Shown one piece after another: positions 1 through 7,979 of a stretch of DNA of 64,000 nucleotides. Below the pieces are notes generated by a model. It saw only the letters and a program-made list of their open reading frames with translations. It searched no databases and had not been told where the DNA came from. Numbering within the stretch: position 1 is the first letter of the stretch; every line of letters starts with the position of its first letter. The translations under genes were made by a program, and so were the position numbers. The DNA is from Nitrospira sp. UBA6493 (GTDB taxonomy: Bacteria; Nitrospirota; Nitrospiria; Nitrospirales; Nitrospiraceae), in assembly GCA_002435325.1 (NCBI GenBank), contig DJMJ01000031.1, positions 1 to 64,000 on the forward strand, written 5' to 3'.

Positions 1-77
<77 letters not shown>

Positions 78-92
78 CCTGACGAATTGAGC

Positions 93-842
93 ATGGGGAA
101 CATGCGGCATTCACGGATTCTTGCCAGTTTTGCGGGCGCGCTCGTTCTTTACAGCCTCATCGGATTTTTTGCCGTCCCCTATATCCTTACCCAATATGTG
201 TTTCCCGCCGTGGCGGAGAAGATTCACCACCAGGTGGTGGTAAAAGACGCCGCATTCAACCCTTTTACCTTGTCACTGTCCATTGACGGGCTGGAGATTC
301 GCGAGCCGAACCAAACGGCGCTTCTCGGATTTGAGCAGTTTTATGTGAATGTCCAGGCCAAGACGCTTCTCCTGGGGGCCTATGGCTTCGAGGAGATTCG
401 CTTGGTTATGCCATTCGTTTCAATGAAGATTTCCGCTGACGGCACGATGAACCTTCTTGGGCTCCTGCCTCCGCCACAGCAAGAGTTGGAGGCGAAACGA
501 GATGAAAAGGAATCGAGCGGCGAGAAGGATGCCGTTCCCCTGGAAATTGGCCTGCTGACGATCGAGCGCGGGATTGTCGAGTTTCGAGACGAGTCCAAAC
601 CTAAACCATTCGAGCTGACGATTGTGCCGATTCAGGTCTCGCTTAAAAACTTTACGACTGTGCGAGGAGGTGAAAATGCCTATGCCTTCACAGCCGAAAT
701 TGGAAAAGGCGAATCACTGGCATGGGAAGGGCGGGTGTCGCTAGAGCCGGTGGAGTCCGATGGCAAGCTAAGCCTTGACGGCGTTCATTTGAAGAAGGGG
801 TCTCAATATATACAGGATCGAATCGGGTTTGACGTGCGCTAA
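93..842 (+). CDS. N-terminal piece of an interrupted DUF748 (AsmA-like) protein
   Basis: About 250 residues begin with one hydrophobic segment (roughly residues 10-35), followed by beta-rich sequence typical of DUF748, a family of large envelope proteins related to AsmA that are thought to span the periplasm. It ends at a TAA at 840-842. The same frame then stays open through 843-968 into the next ORF, which ends in the normal DUF748 C-terminus, so the two are one gene of about 974 codons cut by a single stop. The start is unclear: TTG 87, ATG 93 and ATG 102 are all possible and none has a strong ribosome binding site. The gene lies directly behind the tRNA. Confidence 0.7.
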   Translation: MGNMRHSRILASFAGALVLYSLIGFFAVPYILTQYVFPAVAEKIHHQVVVKDAAFNPFTLSLSIDGLEIREPNQTALLGFEQFYVNVQAKTLLLGAYGFEEIRLVMPFVSMKISADGTMNLLGLLPPPQQELEAKRDEKESSGEKDAVPLEIGLLTIERGIVEFRDESKPKPFELTIVPIQVSLKNFTTVRGGENAYAFTAEIGKGESLAWEGRVSLEPVESDGKLSLDGVHLKKGSQYIQDRIGFDVR

Positions 843-968
843 GGGCGGCTGTCGATCGGGGGCCGGTATCATATCGATCTAAAGGGCGAGACCCCGAATA
901 TCGTTATCAGTGATGGAACGCTGTCGGTAATCTATCTCGCGATCGGTGAGAAAGGCTCTGATGCCCCG

Positions 969-3017
969 GTGATCTCGATTCCGTCGTTTGCAATCGATGG
1001 CCTGGATATGGATGTACAGAAGAAAGAGGTTACGGCGGCGCGCGTGCATTCCGCCGGTGCGCGCTTCGAGGCCTGGATCAATCCAGGAGGAGCGCTGAAC
1101 TATCAGCAGCTATTTGTCCCAGTGGAAGAATCGAAAGAGGTAGCCGGAAAAGAGAAGTCGGCTGTGGCTGCACCGGCTGGGCCGGAGCATCCATGGTCGG
1201 TGGAAGTCAAAGAGGTAGTCCTGAATAATTACCGGGCTGTCTTCGAGGACCGGACGCTGGAGCGACCGAGCCATTTGGAGATCGATGGGCTTGACCTGAC
1301 TGTGAAGGGCTTTAAATTCCCATTGCGGCAGGCTGTTGGCGTGGATGTAGCCTTCAAGCTGAATCAATCGGGCCAGGTTGGCGTCAAGGGATCCCTGGCC
1401 GCCGATCCTTTCGTGGCCGACCTTGACCTTAGCGTGAAGGACATGGGGATCCGGCCGTTTCAACCCTACCTCGATCCGTTCGTCGACATCGATGTTCGAG
1501 ATGGAGTTGTGGCGCTCGGCGGCAGGCTACATGTTGCGCAAGAGCATGGCCGCAGTCCGTTCCTGACGTTTCAGGGCAATCTTGCTGTGGATCGGGTATC
1601 AATCACAGATCGAAAGGAATTCAGCGAACTGCTGTCCTGGAGGCATGTGGGATTGAATCGGCTGGCCTTTGACGTCGAGCCGACGTCGGTGAAGATCGGT
1701 GAAGTTGTCCTGCAAGAGCCTGCCGTTTCATTAATCGTGCAATCGGATGGCACGTTAAACTTGGCGCAGATCGCCAGGCAGCCTTCCGTCGAGCCCGGCT
1801 CTCTGCCTGCAAAGAAAGCTTCTGAAAAGCCGGCCAAGCCGGTGACGGCCACTATCGATCTCGTCAAACTGATCAAAGCGTCCGCGGTATTTCAGGATCT
1901 CTCGCTTCAGCCGGCTGTAAAGGTGGGGATCAGCGAATTGAGCGGAAGCATTAAGGGGTTGTCGTCCCGCGAACTGGCGAAAGCCGATGTAGCCCTGTCG
2001 GGGAAGGTGGATCGGGTGGCACCACTCAAAATTCAGGGTCAGATTAATCCGTTGAGCGAAGATGCCTATACTGACCTCACCGTCAAATTTGAGAATGTCG
2101 ATCTTCTTGCAGCGTCCCCTTATGCGGGGAAATATGCCGGTTATCCAATCACAAAGGGCAAATTGTTTCTCGATCTGGCTTATAAGATTGCCAAGAAGGA
2201 ATTGGTCGGGGAAAACAAGGTTCTGATCGATCAACTGACCTTTGGCGATAAGACCGACAGCCCTGATGCTACGTCGCTGCCGGTCCCGCTGGCAGTTGCG
2301 CTTCTTAAGGATCGCAAGGGACAGATCGATGTCGATTTACCGGTGCGCGGGAACTTGGACGATCCGGATTTCAAATACGGTCGAGTGCTGTTGAATACGC
2401 TGCTCAATTTGCTCGGGAAAGCGGCCACGTCGCCCTTGTCGCTAGTCGGCGCTCTTATCGGCGGGAGCGGCGATGAACTCAGCTCGATTGAATTTCCGGC
2501 GGGGCGTAGCGAGTGGGAGGAGGCCGAGACCAAAAAGCTCGCTTCGTTGGTTACTGTACTGACGGAGCGGCCAGGGCTGTCGCTCGACATTACCGGCACG
2601 GCTGATCGGCAAGTGGATCGACGAGTCTTAGCCGAGAAGCAATTGGGAGAGAAATTACGCCAGATCAAATTACAGGAGGCTGGGGGGGCTGACCGGGGAG
2701 CAAAACCAGCGCCTATGCTGTCGGCAGAAGATGAAGCGTCTCTGATCGCTGCATGGTTCGCGCGGCAGTTTCCGTCGGCTGGCGCGTCTGATAAGCCGGC
2801 GCTGTCCGTCTCAGAGATGAAATCACGGCTGCTCGACACTATGGTTGTTGAAGAACGGGCCTTGCGCCTCCTGGCGCAGGAACGGGCAGAACGGATCAGA
2901 GAATGGCTAATACAGAGTGGGGAGATCGGCGAAGCCAGGATATTTCTCGTTGAAGCCGCGCTGAAAGAAGGCGCTGGCACAACGGTGCCGACGGCTCTCA
3001 ATATTACCGCACGCTAG
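969..3017 (+). CDS. C-terminal piece of the interrupted DUF748 protein
   Basis: These 682 residues continue the DUF748 protein that starts at 93, in the same frame, after the TAA at 840-842 and about 42 further open codons. The piece has repeated beta-rich AsmA-like segments, and near the end a sequence resembling the family's C-terminus (about 50 residues with an ERAERIREWL helix). GTG 969 is only the first possible start after the stop and has no clear ribosome binding site, so it is probably internal. If it is made at all, it would lack the N-terminal membrane anchor. The coding pattern is intact throughout, which suggests the stop is recent, a sequencing error, or suppressed. Confidence 0.7.
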   Translation: MISIPSFAIDGLDMDVQKKEVTAARVHSAGARFEAWINPGGALNYQQLFVPVEESKEVAGKEKSAVAAPAGPEHPWSVEVKEVVLNNYRAVFEDRTLERPSHLEIDGLDLTVKGFKFPLRQAVGVDVAFKLNQSGQVGVKGSLAADPFVADLDLSVKDMGIRPFQPYLDPFVDIDVRDGVVALGGRLHVAQEHGRSPFLTFQGNLAVDRVSITDRKEFSELLSWRHVGLNRLAFDVEPTSVKIGEVVLQEPAVSLIVQSDGTLNLAQIARQPSVEPGSLPAKKASEKPAKPVTATIDLVKLIKASAVFQDLSLQPAVKVGISELSGSIKGLSSRELAKADVALSGKVDRVAPLKIQGQINPLSEDAYTDLTVKFENVDLLAASPYAGKYAGYPITKGKLFLDLAYKIAKKELVGENKVLIDQLTFGDKTDSPDATSLPVPLAVALLKDRKGQIDVDLPVRGNLDDPDFKYGRVLLNTLLNLLGKAATSPLSLVGALIGGSGDELSSIEFPAGRSEWEEAETKKLASLVTVLTERPGLSLDITGTADRQVDRRVLAEKQLGEKLRQIKLQEAGGADRGAKPAPMLSAEDEASLIAAWFARQFPSAGASDKPALSVSEMKSRLLDTMVVEERALRLLAQERAERIREWLIQSGEIGEARIFLVEAALKEGAGTTVPTALNITAR

Positions 3018-3071
3018 GTGTGTGGATCCCGGGAGTGTTGTAACGTCTGAGCCAGACGAATTCTGAGGAAA

Positions 3072-3434
3072 TTATTTCGAGTAACGCATGCGAGTGCCTT
3101 GGAGCAGGGAGAGTTCGATTTCTGATAGAGAGAGTTCAGCCGGAAAGAGAACCCCGGAAATCTTGTAGGCATTGATTGACGCCCCTCGCAGGTTCGACTG
3201 GCTAAAATCGATCCCCCGCAGGTCGGATTGCCTGAAGTAGGAGTCACTAAAATCGAGGCCGGTCGCGTCCAGGCCTCGAAGGTCGAGCCCTCGCAGATCG
3301 CAGCTATGCAGATCGCAGGTATCGCCGGCGGCTTTCTTGGCATTAAACTCTTTGATACAGCCTTCCCGCAGCAGCTGATACATTGGATCATTTGAGATGC
3401 GGAGTCCCGGCGCTGTGAGTTTGACGTTGTCCAT
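3072..3434 (-). CDS. Pentapeptide-repeat protein
   Basis: The 120-residue protein has a short N-terminal segment of about 45 residues and then A(D/N)Lxx-type repeats in the middle (LRGLDLRGLDATGLDFSDS and following), which fold as a right-handed quadrilateral beta helix. Its function is unknown; such proteins often act as binding surfaces. I chose the ATG at 3434 because AAGGGA lies five bases upstream. An in-frame extension to 3518 exists, but it overlaps the end of the neighbouring broken DUF5069 gene and has no ribosome binding site. The gene is co-directional with the DUF5069 remnant just upstream. Confidence 0.75.
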   Translation of the reverse strand: MDNVKLTAPGLRISNDPMYQLLREGCIKEFNAKKAAGDTCDLHSCDLRGLDLRGLDATGLDFSDSYFRQSDLRGIDFSQSNLRGASINAYKISGVLFPAELSLSEIELSLLQGTRMRYSK

Positions 3435-3535
3435 AAGATCCCTTAAGGCCTGTGGGCTCAAGGCTCTATCGGACAAAACGGGTAAATACTGAAGGGGAGT
3501 TGGCCCGCCAGCCATCACGAATGGCCGCCGTTGGA

Positions 3536-3856
3536 TTAGAACCTGCCTTCGTCCTGTGGCTGGTCAGTCATAATCCGTTCGTTCCATTGAATGATTTCTT
3601 GATCCGAGAGCGGTCTGGCGGTCGATTCTACCCATTCCAGGAGTTACTGATCCGTGCCTCCCTGGCTCACACGCGCTTCCAGGGTAGATCCATCCAGCTG
3701 GAGAAGATCGAGAAGATTTTTGTCAAAGCCAACGGTGAGATAGGTATAGTCCTGAATAAGCCCCTTCTGGCGCATCCGAATTTTATCGAAAAGCCGGCCG
3801 AGATGAGCCATGCCGCCGAGCAAGACTTTGGAGCTGCGTGGGTATTCAATAGGCAT
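3536..3856 (-). pseudogene. DUF5069 family protein, interrupted by an in-frame stop
   Basis: The N-terminal 70 residues (starting MPIEYPRSSKVLLGGM) match the small DUF5069 proteins found in Nitrospira, whose role is unknown. The frame is broken by TAA at 3644-3646. Beyond it the frame continues as LLEWVESTARPLSDQEIIQW, which is family-like sequence, to a second stop at 3536-3538. Family members usually read GGTDxELLxWV across this point, so the stop most likely replaced a Glu or Gln codon. The C-terminus also seems shorter than usual, so further decay is possible. The ORF was placed by similarity recalled from memory, not by a search. Confidence 0.7.
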
Positions 3857-4088
3857 CGCTCGTTCATTTCCACTAGGTGATGCCGGGAATGTTCTGTGAA
3901 CAACGGAGTCCTATCGTGATGGACTATTGTTGGCAAGGGGAGGGCGGCTTTTGCTGAGAGGGCAGATTGGGCAGGATAGAGGGCGGGGAGGGCTTGCGCA
4001 TCAGAGTGAGAAGTCAGTAAGGTACAAAATATTCATGCAATGAGAGAGGGGATGGGCTCCCCGATTATCATCTTGAAAGGAGGGTAGT

Positions 4089-4724
4089 ATGGCATTGCGT
4101 TTGGGAGACGAGGCGCCGAATTTTACGGCGGAAACGACAGAAGGCACGATTAATTTTCACGAGTGGCTGGGCGGCGGATGGGGAATTCTCTTCTCGCACC
4201 CGAAGGACTATACGCCGGTCTGTACGACCGAGCTTGGGACGGTGGCGAAGATTACCCCGGAGTTCAAGAAGCGGGGAGTCAAAGTCATTGCCATCAGCGT
4301 CGATCCGCTGGATTCCCATAAAGGCTGGATCAACGACATCAATGAGACCCAGAATACGACGATGAACTATCCGATCATCGCCGATCCCGATAAGAAGGTC
4401 GCCACTCTCTACGACATGATTCATCCCAATGCGCTGGACAATATGACGGTTCGGTCTGTCTTTATTATCGGTCCAGATAAAAAGATCAAGTTAACTTTGA
4501 CCTATCCAGCATCATGTGGCCGCAACTTCGACGAATTGCTGAGAGTTATAGACTCTCTCCAGTTGACCTCAAAATTCAAGGTTGCCACGCCGGCCAATTG
4601 GAAAGATGGCGATGATTGCATCATCACTCCGGCTGTGAACGATGCCGAAGCCAAGACGCTGTTCCCTAAAGGCTTTAAGATCGTGAAGCCCTATCTTCGC
4701 TTGACCCCGCAGCCGAACAAGTAG
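4089..4724 (+). CDS. Peroxiredoxin, 1-Cys (Prx6) type
   Basis: This 211-residue AhpC/TSA-family protein reduces hydrogen peroxide and organic peroxides in the cytoplasm. The peroxidatic cysteine is Cys45 in the PVCTTE motif, preceded by the active-site proline and threonine (DYTPVC). The length and the long C-terminal extension after residue 150 (DSLQLTSKFKVATPANWKDG) are those of the Prx6 group and not of typical 2-Cys AhpC. A strong ribosome binding site (AAAGGAGGG) lies just upstream of ATG 4089. The gene stands alone, with an empty 230-base region before it and a hairpin terminator after it. Confidence 0.93.
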   Translation: MALRLGDEAPNFTAETTEGTINFHEWLGGGWGILFSHPKDYTPVCTTELGTVAKITPEFKKRGVKVIAISVDPLDSHKGWINDINETQNTTMNYPIIADPDKKVATLYDMIHPNALDNMTVRSVFIIGPDKKIKLTLTYPASCGRNFDELLRVIDSLQLTSKFKVATPANWKDGDDCIITPAVNDAEAKTLFPKGFKIVKPYLRLTPQPNK

Positions 4725-4745
4725 TTTCTTCAGTCAAATGGTTCT

Positions 4746-4779
4746 ACGGGCGGGAGGGGCATCAGCCTTTCCCGCCCGT
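4746..4779 (+). terminator. Hairpin terminator after the peroxiredoxin gene
   Basis: A perfect 10-bp inverted repeat (ACGGGCGGGA with TCCCGCCCGT) encloses a 14-base loop, begins 21 bases after the stop codon and is followed by a weak T-containing tract (GTTATTTG). It lies between convergent genes and could serve either side, although the U tract is poor. Confidence 0.6.
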
Positions 4780-4828
4780 GTTATTTGTGGGCGGGTGAGG
4801 TTATTGGGCAGATTGAATGGCGTGAGTC

Positions 4829-7015
4829 TTAGACGAGCAGAAGCCCGGCAGCGCGAACTTTTTTCCAGTGTGAACTCTTGATAAAGCACTCAAACTCTTT
4901 TGCGGTTCCCGGAAATGTCATACCTATTTCTTTGATCAGGGGATACGACGGCGTTGGGGGAGTGCGAGGGGTTGAGCGTTGTATGAGATGATACAACCAC
5001 TCGGCCTCTTGGTTTGGCAGAGTGACCGTATAATCGCTGGTATGCCCCGGAAAAATGAGCCCGGCTCTTTTCCCGGCCGGTTGGCAGACCGGCGCTCCGC
5101 CGAGCCATACAAACCGCCGCTCTGCCTGGGGCTGATCATTCACCATGCGATTTTTGAGCAGGCGTCTGATCCAGGTCGGAGATACACAGGGTTTGGGTGC
5201 GGGATGTTCGAACCATTCACGGACATCAAGCGTGAGCCCTCGCCCTTCGAGATAATTGAGCATCGACCGCCGGAGTCCTTCGCCAAGCCATTCCGGTGTG
5301 GAGCCTCGTCGGTCCCGGTGCTGGAGGTCGTTTTCGGCAAAGCCCTGAAAGGCCGGTCCGAGAATGCGCAACCCGTGAGCCGCGGGATCGAGTCCGATCG
5401 GACTGTGGGCGGTGGCGGTGAAGCGATGCCAAAAAGCGGATTGAATAAGATTCGCTGATACCAATTGCCGGACGCGCTCCAATGAGTCCACGGTTTCCTG
5501 GACTGTCTCAGAGGGACAGCCATACATCAGGTAGGCGTGAATGAGAATGCCGGCGTCTTTGAAGGCGGCGGCGACCAGGGCGGTCTGATCGACGGTAATC
5601 CCTTTTTTGATCTTCTCCAGCAGGCGGTCCGAGGCCGCTTCAAGCCCTGCTGTCACGGCAATGCAACCGGATGCGGCGAGCAGGCGGCATAAATCCGGCG
5701 TAAAGGCCTCTTCAAACCGGATATTGCCCCACCAGGCAATCGTCAGTCCCTGTTCAAGGAGTGCCAAGGCGAGCGCTTTCAACGCCGCGGGAGGCGCGGC
5801 TTCATCGACAAAGTGAAACCCGCGGCAGCCTGTTTCGGCGATCAGGTGCTCGATCTGCTGGATGAGCCGTTCGGTCGGCGTCATTTCGTAGCGGCTGATG
5901 TAGTTCAGCCCGACGTCACAAAATGTGCATTGCTTCCAGTAGCAGCCGTGCGCGACGGTGAGTTTGTTCCAATGGCCTTCCGACCAGAGGCGATGCATGG
6001 GATTGACGCTGTCCAGAATCGTGAGATAGCGGTCCAGGGCCAGCCCGCTGTAGGTTGGGCAGCCCACTTCTCCCATGCGAAAATCGTGACCGGATGGATT
6101 ATTCGAGAAGACCACCTGTCCCTTCTCTCGATAGAAGGTCCGGCAGAGTTGTGTGCGCGGTCTTGTTCCTGCCAGATGTTCCACTAATGAGAGCAGCGGG
6201 CGCTCGCCATCGTCGAGTGTGATGTAGTCCACATAGTCGAACACGCGGGGATCGCTGATCTGCCGGAGCTCCGTATTGGCATAGCCGCCTCCAAGGACAA
6301 CGGTCAGCTCGGGCTGTTGTGCCTTGATGGCCTGCGCCACACGAAACGCCCCGTACAGGTTGCCGGGAAAGGGGACGGTGAGACCGATCAGGGATGGTCT
6401 GACGCGGTCGAGGTGGTGCCAGAGTGCGTCAAGCATGTACTGGTCGGTCAAGGTCGGGGCGGCGGCCAGTGCCGTGAGAATCGTGTCGAAGGAGGAGGCC
6501 GAGCGGGCGATGTGCTCCGCATAACGGCTCAAGCCGAATTGCGGAGAGACGGTGGCCTGGATGAGATCGGCCAGGTCTTCGAGAAAGAACGTGGAGAATT
6601 GCTTCGCGCGATCGAGTTCGGACAGGCCGCGCGAGTGCGACGTCTTTCCAGTTCGGCCGGCAAAGCGGGGTCCTTGCGGCAAGACTCCCGGGCGCGCCAG
6701 GAGGGGCGCGAGCGAAGGATTCCGTCCCTGCAAGAACTCAATCACCGGGTCGATGGCGTGCAGGTAGGCCTGATCAAGGGCCAGCATCTGTTGGGCTTCG
6801 CCGGGGAGATCGCCGTGCCGGTGCCGAATGGCATCGAAGACGGCCGTCAGGCCCTCCCGGCTGAAGAGTCTGAGCACCATGTCAATGCCGAGATCGGCTT
6901 GATCGCAGGGGATCGCCTGCGATCGCAGGAACCCTGTGAGGTAAGCCGTAGCGGGATAGGGGGTATTCAGTTGAGTGAGCGGTGGCGTCAGGAGCAGGAC
7001 ATGCGGCTGATTCAT
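4829..7015 (-). CDS. Radical SAM protein with N-terminal cobalamin-binding-like domain
   Basis: The 728-residue protein has a Rossmann-like N-terminal half of the B12-binding type (GLTVPFPGNLYGAFR, then VVLGGGYAN). A radical SAM core follows, with the cluster motif CYWKQCTFC, spaced C-x4-C-x2-C as in a known subgroup of this family. No DxHxxG motif is visible, so cobalamin, if bound, would not use the lower His ligand. A later segment (GLEAASDRLLEKIKKG) is typical of the barrel. The substrate is unknown. I prefer ATG 7015 to the GTG at 7024, though ribosome binding is weak for both. It lies downstream of the flagellar-type gene on the same strand but is separated from it by a hairpin. Confidence 0.85.
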   Translation of the reverse strand: MNQPHVLLLTPPLTQLNTPYPATAYLTGFLRSQAIPCDQADLGIDMVLRLFSREGLTAVFDAIRHRHGDLPGEAQQMLALDQAYLHAIDPVIEFLQGRNPSLAPLLARPGVLPQGPRFAGRTGKTSHSRGLSELDRAKQFSTFFLEDLADLIQATVSPQFGLSRYAEHIARSASSFDTILTALAAAPTLTDQYMLDALWHHLDRVRPSLIGLTVPFPGNLYGAFRVAQAIKAQQPELTVVLGGGYANTELRQISDPRVFDYVDYITLDDGERPLLSLVEHLAGTRPRTQLCRTFYREKGQVVFSNNPSGHDFRMGEVGCPTYSGLALDRYLTILDSVNPMHRLWSEGHWNKLTVAHGCYWKQCTFCDVGLNYISRYEMTPTERLIQQIEHLIAETGCRGFHFVDEAAPPAALKALALALLEQGLTIAWWGNIRFEEAFTPDLCRLLAASGCIAVTAGLEAASDRLLEKIKKGITVDQTALVAAAFKDAGILIHAYLMYGCPSETVQETVDSLERVRQLVSANLIQSAFWHRFTATAHSPIGLDPAAHGLRILGPAFQGFAENDLQHRDRRGSTPEWLGEGLRRSMLNYLEGRGLTLDVREWFEHPAPKPCVSPTWIRRLLKNRMVNDQPQAERRFVWLGGAPVCQPAGKRAGLIFPGHTSDYTVTLPNQEAEWLYHLIQRSTPRTPPTPSYPLIKEIGMTFPGTAKEFECFIKSSHWKKVRAAGLLLV

Positions 7016-7020
7016 GGTGT

Positions 7021-7056
7021 CCACATAGCATAGAGGCGAACGGGATTGCTATGTGG
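7021..7056 (-). repeat. Inverted repeat between the flagellar-type and radical SAM genes
   Basis: CCACATAGCA at 7021-7030 is perfectly repeated in reverse complement at 7047-7056, giving a 10-bp stem and a 16-base loop. It covers the translation start region of the radical SAM gene. It may attenuate read-through or hide the start site; there is no T tract. Confidence 0.45.
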
Positions 7057-7099
7057 GCCTCTTCAAGGCAAGAGGACTTCTGCCAGGCTGTCGATCCGG

Positions 7100-7453
7100 C
7101 TACTTCTTGATGTCTAAAATGCTGCCAAGCATGTCGTCAGCGGTCTTCAACGTGCTGAGATTCGCTTCAAAGCCGCGTTGCGCGATGATCTGGCTGACCG
7201 CTTCTTCTCCAAGATCGACATTCGATAATTCGACTTGAGCCGCCCCATAGCCGGTGTCTTTAAGGACGGCTGGACCGGCCGAGTCGTCTTTTTGCACGAC
7301 CGGCAGCACGCCGCCGGTTTTCAGCTCAACGAACTCGGTGCGAGACTTATGGAAGCCGTCTGTATTGACGTTGGCGACGTTATGCGCCGTCACCTCGATT
7401 TTTTTCGTAAAGGCGGCCATTCCAGACAGCGCGGTATCTATAGCGGACATCAT
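7100..7453 (-). CDS. Flagellar basal-body rod/hook-type protein
   Basis: The 117-residue protein carries both halves of the flagellar rod/hook family. The N-terminal segment (MSAIDTALSGMAAFTKKIEVTAHNVANVNTDGF, given here only to identify the NVANxNTxGF motif) is followed by the C-terminal segment with SNVDLGEEAV and AQRGFEANLSTLKTADDM, as in FlgC. It is near the length of FlgC (about 135). No other flagellar gene is nearby, so its partners lie elsewhere in the genome. ATG 7453 is chosen because GGGAGGT precedes it by five bases. A c-di-GMP-I riboswitch sits in its leader, so expression is probably set by c-di-GMP. Confidence 0.85.
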   Translation of the reverse strand: MMSAIDTALSGMAAFTKKIEVTAHNVANVNTDGFHKSRTEFVELKTGGVLPVVQKDDSAGPAVLKDTGYGAAQVELSNVDLGEEAVSQIIAQRGFEANLSTLKTADDMLGSILDIKK

Positions 7454-7559
7454 ACGGCACCTCCCATCGAACCACACGGTGAATGTGCGTGACGCAGGGG
7501 AAGAGGGAGAAGATCCAGGAGTGAGCTGGCGCGCCAGTCGTCTGCGATGCGGATACGGT

Positions 7560-7656
7560 TGTGGCGGCTAGGCTGACCCTGGAACATCGTCCGTTCCTGG
7601 TTAGGTCCCTTGGCTTTGCGTCCTGCCCTCTCGGGCAGTTTGCCTTTGTCACGCGC
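7560..7656 (-). promoter_or_regulatory. Cyclic di-GMP-I (GEMM) riboswitch
   Basis: Read on the minus strand, the segment contains the GEMM-I signature elements in order: AAAGGCAAAC (7647-7638), a 5-bp stem TGCCC/GGGCA capped by a GAGA tetraloop (7637-7624), then GGACGCAAAGCC (7623-7612) and GGGACCTAACC. A second arm follows (GGAAC with GTTCC), then the closing GGTCAGCC region. The base before CAAAC is G, as in c-di-GMP sensors and unlike the cGAMP-sensing variants that carry A. The aptamer ends about 105 bases before the start of the flagellar-type gene, leaving room for an expression platform. Confidence 0.88.
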
Positions 7657-7979
7657 CGGGAAGTATCTTACAAATCCAATCCACTCCCGACAGTCATCAG
7701 TATAGCAGAAACTGCGGACACCTATTGGCACGCAACAGCCACTGAGAGAGCCGAACCGGAGACAATCGGCTGAGAGTCTGAGGAAAGACCCATGATGGTG
7801 ATCCGGGTCTGATTTTCCGCTCCGTACTCGCGGAGAAAAGTGGCTGGAAGATTCGATGTAACGAAAAGGAACCACTCGTAACTGGCAAGCAGGTATACAA
7901 ACCGGTCGGTCCGGCCTGTACTGGAAGTTAAGGTTAGGCCGTTCTCGCCGATAAGGTAAGGGAATACATTTGGTTTTTA

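Noticed and set aside
4829..7033. Long plus-strand ORFs inside the radical SAM gene (for example 6317-7033)
   Set aside because: They are antisense shadows of a well-conserved minus-strand gene, with compositions typical of reversed GC-rich coding DNA.
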